This document shows positions 58,394 through 64,000 of a DNA stretch of 64,000 nucleotides, in pieces. The translations under genes and the position numbers were made by a program. The stretch is from Triplophysa rosa (lineage: Eukaryota > Chordata > Actinopteri > Cypriniformes > Nemacheilidae). Under the pieces are notes generated by a model, which was not told the origin of the DNA, did not search any database, and saw nothing but the letters and a program-made list of their open reading frames with translations. Each line of letters opens with the position of its first letter. The stretch's first letter is position 1. Location: contig NC_079900.1 of NCBI RefSeq assembly GCF_024868665.1, positions 910,388 through 974,387 of the forward strand. The letters run 5' to 3'.

Positions 58394-60092
58394 TTACTCG
58401 AAGATCAGCTCCGAATATTGAGGGACCGGCGTTGGCATGGGGTCTGCCTCCGGCACAAACAGCCTAAACTTTTGGAAGGAAAATCGAGAGAGAGCGTCTG
58501 CTATCTGATTTTTTGACCCGGGTATGTGTTTGGCTGTCAAAATGAACTGATCACACGCGGATATCCATGTGAGGCATCTGAGGAGAGGCATTAAGGCGGG
58601 TGAATGAGAGCGAACTTTAATGATGCAGTGCACCGTTGCTTCGTTGTTGCAATGAATTATGATGCTGGAGGCGGACCATTCTTTGCCCCACAGGTAAGCC
58701 GCTACGACTATTGGGTAAAGCTCGAATAGTGCAGAGGATGCGAGAGACTGTGGTAATACTGTGAGCTGGGCAGGCCAGGTAGAGGCGAACCAGCGGTCTT
58801 GGTAAAACCCGCCAAAACCGACGGAGGGGGCGGCGTCTGTAAATAGGCGGATATCGTCGGGGTGGGAGATCATATCATTGTAGAAAAAGGATATTCCGTT
58901 CCAATGCTTAAGGAATTTGATCCATAGGCTCAGCTCGTCGCGGCACGAGCTGGTTAGGTGTATTGTGTCCTCTAGATCGTGAACTGAAGATGCAAGGGAG
59001 AGGAGGTGCGACACGAAAGGGCGGCCTTGCGGAATGATGCGCATCGCGAAATTTAGGTGGCCGAGAATGGACAACAAGTCGCGTTTAGAACAGCGAGGGG
59101 AGTCTATCAGGGAGGAAGCAATCAAAATCATCCTATCGATTTTTTCCTTAGGTAAGGAAGCTTGGAAGTTTAGTGAATCTAAATTAATGCCTAAAAACTC
59201 AACGGAAGTGCTAGGTCCTAAAGTTTTCTCTCGAGCGAGAGGAACGCCGGGTTTTGCGAATACTTCTTGGACTTTCAAAAGATGCGCGGCTGGAATGGAG
59301 TCGGGAGGTGAGATTATTAAAAAATCGTCTAGTAAATGGATAAGGTAAGGAATTACATAGTTGTTTGAGAGAATCCAGCAGATTGTCTCAGACAACAAGT
59401 TGAATATTTTTGGGCTGCTTCTGCATCCGAACGTGAGGCAGACGGAAAAATAGAATTTCTCATGCCAACAGATGCAGAATAGATGCCAAAAGTCTGGGTG
59501 TATCGGCATGACCTTAAATGCGGAGGTGATATCTACTTTGGCTACTTTTAACCAGGCACCGCGTCCGGCATTTTTTATTAGGGTGATGGCTTGATCGACA
59601 TCGTGATAATGAAGAGAAAATTCTTCGAGCGGAATTAGATGCTTGGGAAAGGAGAGCCGTGTGGGGACGAGAGATCAAATATGAGGCGCTTTTTCCCGAG
59701 AATTTTCGCGTGGCCACACCAATGGGGCTAACGCGAAAAACGTTGAATGCGGGGCGGAGAATGGGCCGATTATACATTTTTCATCGATCTCTTTTTCGAT
59801 GAGGCGATCGACTGGCTCGGGCTCCGCAAGCGCAGACTGGAGATTAGGGCAGATTAAGCCGGGATTGAAGCCTTTCGCGAGGCCGGTTAAAAGGTAGTCT
59901 GTAAGGTGAGTATTAGGGTGGTTGGATAATTCAAAAGCCAAATGCAAAATGTTCACAGGAGTCGAAAGGTAGGGTTTAGATTTTTTATTATCGTTCCTGC
60001 GCACAGGACAAACCAAGCGGGCGTGGGCGCCGCTGCAGTGGCTACAAACATGTAAATAGCGGCAGCGTTGCCTAACACATTTGCCATGTGCG
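58394..60092 (-). pseudogene. Reverse transcriptase/RNase H of the Ngaro-like element (frameshifted)
   Basis: The frame at 58394-59509 encodes the RT palm with the active-site motif HLLDDFLII and the thumb (SKRDLLSILGHLNFAMRIIP). An RNase H-like domain follows (IRLFTDAAPSVGFGG, then HIPGSKNQIADALSRFSF). Upstream, 59675-60016 encodes the RT N-terminus in another frame (LTDYLLTGLAKGFNPG, then DRLIEKEIDEKCIIGPFSAP). Between 59509 and 59740 coding similarity moves through at least two frame changes, so the polyprotein is broken. A zinc-knuckle-like CRYLHVCSHCSGAHA segment lies near 60015-60070, at the junction with the gag-like frame. The copy cannot be autonomous. Confidence 0.8.
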
Positions 60093-60251
60093 CGGGAACT
60101 GGCGGGTTCAAAGGTGGTTGGGTTGGCTGGAAGATTTAGCAGGCGCGGAACATAAGCGGTAGATGCGGTGGGAGGTGGGACTGGGGGAGCGGGGGGGGTT
60201 GACCATGGGGCAAGCGGGTCCAGTGCTGTGGGTCACTGATCGACAAACTGC

Positions 60252-61583
60252 TCAGGTGATGTTATGTACTCCTAAGAAGACCCGGTTGTGGAGCTCAGTG
60301 TCCAGAGCCCCCCAGTAGGGGCTCTGGTTCCACTGAGCTACCCTGATAGCGCATTTTGCAGAAAACATCTTGTGGTATGTATAGAAGTGGGTTCCCCTGA
60401 AGGAGAGCGCGAGCTCCGCGACTATGGCGAGATAGTCGCCGAGCTCGCGCCTCCTATGAGGAAAGGCTGAACAGATGACTTCCGAATATCTTGAAAATGC
60501 TACGGTGAATTCAGGAAATGAGAGGGGGTGAGAGTGACCGTGGGACGTGTTTTTAAAGGTGATGCAAAGATCGCCGTAGGTGATCTGGCGATCTGCTGAT
60601 GGTAGTGCGAGTGGGGAAAGAAGTTGAAAAAGATCTATGTCCACACCTGCTAAAATCTGCGTCCTTATTCCTCCGGAGACGAGGGGTGGTTCCAGGGCTG
60701 GGGCGTGGTTCGGGATTGGCATGGCTGTTGCTGTGGCCAATGAGTAGTTAGGGCGAGCCAGAGGCATGGAGAGGAGGGAGGGAATTACGGCCTCCGGAGC
60801 GGTTAACGGAGGCAACCTCGCGCTAGCGGCATCCGGGGCAGGGACCAGAGGGAGGGAGGGGAGGAGGGAAGGCGGGCCGTAGGCCAGAGGGAAGGAGGGT
60901 GGGAAGGATGGGAGGAGTGCTGGCGGGCCACGGGCCTGAGGGAGGTAGGGCCAGCTGGAGGCCGGGGCCTGGGTTGATGGCGGAAGCCTCACGCTAGTGG
61001 CCGAAGTCGGTGCTGCCGGCCAAAAGTTGTAAAATGGTGGAGTGGCTTGGGTGATGCCGCCGGGACCTGGAAACTGGAATGCCCCTGGAGGAAGTAGCTG
61101 CTGGGCGCCCGCGGGTTGCTCATCAGGGGCGCGGCCTAAGCTTGCTGAAGGCCTGTGGCGGCGACCAGATGGAGTTGAGTTTTGCCGAGGGTCGGCGGAG
61201 GACGGCTTGGTCCGAGTGAAACGAGGTCCGGGTGCTGATCTTGATTGGTCAGTGGTTTGTATTTCTGATGCAGATCTCTTTGGATGAGTTTTGGACTGTA
61301 GCGAGACTAGAATGCCGTATAGATCCGGTTTAGTCATCTTCTGGTTTACGTGGATGTTTCGGTCGGAAAGGGCTTGACGTAAGCTTGCTACGTTCCACTT
61401 CCCTATGGGTGGTACGGTGGATTGCGCCGAAGCGTAAGATGACGCTGTGGAAGGATGCTGACGCTCGGCGGAGCTAGGTGGCGATATCGGTGCTTCGAAG
61501 CGCGAGGAGTAGAGCGGTGGGTTGATCGACCGCGTGGTTGAGCTGGTGTCTTGGCCGCTGTGTCCTTGCCGGGGCTGGAGCAC
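60252..61583 (-). CDS. Gag-like ORF1 of the Ngaro-like element, with a SAP-like motif
   Basis: A 443-codon open frame begins at the ATG at 61583, 147 bp inside repeat A1. Residues about 61-97 (VASLRQALSDRNIHVNQKMT, followed by KPDLYGILVSLQ) have the two-helix spacing of a SAP (DNA-binding) motif. A Pro/Ala/Ser-rich middle (about 100-290) follows, then a C-terminal region with hydrophobic helices (FTVAFSRYSEVICSAFPHRR, then WGALDTELHNRVFLG) of the type found in gag-like proteins of such elements. It is intact over its length, unlike the RT. The functional assignment is by position and composition. Confidence 0.6.
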   Translation of the reverse strand: MLQPRQGHSGQDTSSTTRSINPPLYSSRFEAPISPPSSAERQHPSTASSYASAQSTVPPIGKWNVASLRQALSDRNIHVNQKMTKPDLYGILVSLQSKTHPKRSASEIQTTDQSRSAPGPRFTRTKPSSADPRQNSTPSGRRHRPSASLGRAPDEQPAGAQQLLPPGAFQFPGPGGITQATPPFYNFWPAAPTSATSVRLPPSTQAPASSWPYLPQARGPPALLPSFPPSFPLAYGPPSLLPSLPLVPAPDAASARLPPLTAPEAVIPSLLSMPLARPNYSLATATAMPIPNHAPALEPPLVSGGIRTQILAGVDIDLFQLLSPLALPSADRQITYGDLCITFKNTSHGHSHPLSFPEFTVAFSRYSEVICSAFPHRRRELGDYLAIVAELALSFRGTHFYTYHKMFSAKCAIRVAQWNQSPYWGALDTELHNRVFLGVHNIT

Positions 61584-61903
61584 TGTACAGCGCTTGAATG
61601 AGTCGGCGTGACCTGGGCGGTGGTACTTTCGTTTTCGGCTGAAGACGAGGAGTCTGACATGACAAAAACTTTTGAGCTATCATAGACTTTGAGCTGTCGT
61701 AGACTTGAGCTGTTTCACAGACTTGAGAATGTCGAAGACTGAAAAAGTGCAGGTAAGAAGGTTACCTATTTATTGAATAGTTCGCTGGGTCTGATAGGGT
61801 CGAAGTTATTATAATGATGCGGATCAGCTGCGATTGCTGATGCGCATCAGCCAGGCTTGATTATATGCTCCGGCTCCTCCCGAACTTCGTTAATAAAACA
61901 TCA

Positions 61904-62697
61904 TGTGGTTGAGTCTTACTTGTTGGCACGAAGGAACTGAAAGAAATGATGCGCACATTGTCAATTGCCATGTAGTTTGACTAAAACTAGCTAGCAGGCT
62001 AAAAGGTAGTAGGTTTGATGTTAGGCTTTAAGTTACCCTAAAAGGTTGTTTCTACACTTGAGATGTGCTATGTTACGCTTCTTGCTGGGAAATTGATAGC
62101 AAAATTATAAAGCCCCTGAACTGAAGTCTTTCCCTGCCATTGACGAGTTATCTCGTCATTTAAAAATCAACCGTTCCCTCCCAAACACGAGTTATTATGG
62201 CCATCGGTGTTTGTACTGTTGTACAACAGGTGGCGCTGTTACACACATTTGGAAAAAGTACAGAATCTCTGAACCAAGAACGTATATATTTTATCTGTTT
62301 TTAATCATTGTTCTTCTGAGTCTAATCTGGGTGGAGTCTTTGATTAAACAGCTGAGATAATTAGCATTTTTTGTCAAAGTGATACATTTTTGAAGAAACA
62401 CATCTAAGAGGTGATAAAAAAGAACAAATGAAGATAGAAGAATACAGCTTATTTTGTTTAGAAGCAGAGACTCTGATCTTATATTGTTAGCCCATATATT
62501 CATTACAGAAAATGTACTGTGAGCCATCAAAGTTTAGAGAAAATGTTAAAAACGCTGGCAACTTTAAAAAAAAAGGCTAGCGGTGAAACGTTGGCTGAGT
62601 TTTGTGTCACTGCCTAAAAACAGTTACAATTAACATTAATTTGAGCAATTTCATGCAACTACAGGAACAATGTGTAAATAGATCAAGGGTTCCCAAC
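61904..62697. other. Non-coding stretch
   Basis: The sequence is AT-rich. No gene, clear repeat or regulatory element can be supported. The antisense frame at 62291-62530 has no recognisable features. Confidence 0.5.
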
Positions 62698-63410
62698 TAG
62701 GGTTGCACGGTGTACCGGTGCTACGGTAGCATCGCGATGCTAAAGCTTCAAAATACCCGCGATGCCTCTCTATTTTTGAAACGGTAGTATCGTAGTACCG
62801 TAGTTAATGTTGCAAATGCGCATTAATGTGTATTTGAACACTTACATCTGCCTTTTTGCGGTGTTTATCTCCAAAATGAATGTGTGTTTTGAATGACTCG
62901 GTCGAGTTAATGATTCAAATTGGCGATTTGAACGAGTTGGTTAAATGATTCACTAACTCAGTGGAAAATTGACGCCACCTACTGGCCGTTTTAGTTCTGC
63001 ATTTAAAGTAAGCCTAATATTTCCCTTTATAAAGACTGCTGTATCAATTAAATTTGTCCAACATTTGAATTAGTTCCTACGTGAAAAATGATCTAGTGTA
63101 CTTAAGTATTTACTACAGTAAACTAGTAAAACTCATAGATACTAGTGTTTTTGAGTCTTATCATAGTAAATATTTAAGTATACTACAGTATTTATAGTAT
63201 TTACAAATGACTAAATGCAAATGTATTTGCTACAATTTATCCAATTACTACAGTTAATACAACAACATATTCTAGTGCAAAGTATAATACAGTTTACTAT
63301 AGTAAATACAAGATGTTTGGCACAGCATCGTGATACTACTTGGTATCAAGATACTTCAGCTGGTATAGTATCGTAAGACATGTTTATGGTACCGTGACAA
63401 TCCGATTCCC
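62698..63410. mobile_element. Degenerate inverted-repeat element with ATCG-rich ends
   Basis: The left side GGGTTGCACGGTGTACCGGT, with GGTAGTATCGTAGTACCG, is partly complementary to the right side (AGCATCGTGATACTACTTGG, TATGGTACCGTGACAATCCG). The middle is rich in TAGTAAA-type words. There is no coding sequence, and the boundaries are approximate. Confidence 0.55.
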
Positions 63411-63703
63411 AACCTTCTCCTTATGGACATCCGGCCTAATTGTTTGTAAACACAAAATGTGACAGCAAGTGTCACATTCAGTTTAGAAGTAGTCATGTGT
63501 CCAGGTGTGTGTACATATTAATGAACAGATTTTTCTTTCAGGATTCCAAAGGAAGATTTTCCATGCTGTTCGGTTTGAAAGATGAACTTCAGTGAATAGC
63601 TGGCATTCTGGAACATGGCAAGTCTACATATTCTATTAAGAGATTGGATTGTGACAAAGAAGTTGTGTGGTCGTGTGTTTGTGCGCATGTTAGTTGTGTT
63701 TGT

Positions 63704-64000
<297 letters not shown>

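Larger units (their letters stand above)
57307..61903 (-). mobile_element. DIRS/Ngaro-like retrotransposon with split direct repeats
   Basis: Two kinds of direct repeat flank the coding part. Repeat A is at 57549-57700 and 61730-61903 (starting AAGACTGAAAAAGTGCAGGT); the left copy lacks about 20 bp. Repeat B is at 57307-57495 and 57701-57886 (starting TAATTTCACTAGTTCGCCTA). Read on the - strand the order is A1 - ORFs - B1 - A2 - B2, the split-direct-repeat arrangement of Ngaro/PAT-type DIRS elements and unlike LTR, LINE or hAT elements. The body encodes a gag-like protein and a reverse transcriptase/RNase H. No tyrosine recombinase, which the class uses in place of an integrase, can be recognised. 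Confidence 0.75.

Overview
The window is teleost nuclear DNA, most likely from a cyprinid (carp/zebrafish relatives). It has split genes with GT-AG introns, CpG-rich promoters, fish-type immune families (finTRIM, GIMAP8-like, VLIG/GVIN) and very many small inverted-repeat transposons of the kinds abundant in cyprinids. It holds no bacterial operons, CRISPR arrays or tRNA/rRNA genes that I can see.

Layout. 1-1.85 kb: last exons and 3' UTR of a non-muscle myosin heavy chain (myh9-like, + strand). 3.5-15.3 kb: three finTRIM genes in tandem (+). The first is a pseudogene. The second and third arise from a 4,406-bp unit repeated almost perfectly (5,044-9,449 and 9,450-13,855), with the breakpoint inside exon 3. 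17.9-25.5 kb: a complete rangap1 (- strand, 15 coding exons, 575 aa by my splicing), with a 1.6-kb higher-order minisatellite in one intron. 25.8-27.4 kb: an internally deleted LINE between the divergent rangap1 and zc3h7b promoters. 27.8-37.8 kb: a complete zc3h7b (+ strand, 21 coding exons, 933 aa), whose intron 16 is a 1-kb pyrimidine repeat. Human RANGAP1 and ZC3H7B are also divergent neighbours on 22q13, with MYH9 on the same arm, so this is conserved synteny.

38-49 kb: an immune GTPase locus on the - strand. A GIMAP8-like gene has two degenerate AIG1 domains and one canonical one. Downstream of it, on the same strand and in compatible splice phase, is a 700-codon exon encoding only the C-terminal arm of a very large interferon-inducible GTPase (VLIG/GVIN). 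No VLIG G domain is present. I infer that the two may form one chimeric gene; this is the most novel candidate in the window. A textbook ISRE lies upstream at 52.9 kb.

49-64 kb: almost entirely mobile DNA. It contains a three-level nest (inverted-repeat element, truncated mariner, solo LTR with 5-bp target duplication), a fold-back element with a three-times reiterated module, a deleted hAT element, and a DIRS/Ngaro-like retrotransposon with split direct repeats (A1-body-B1-A2-B2) that has lost any recognisable tyrosine recombinase. The window ends inside a long (CT)n tract. Coordinates of spliced genes come from reading splice sites and codon phase by eye and from remembered family sequence. 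No alignment was run.
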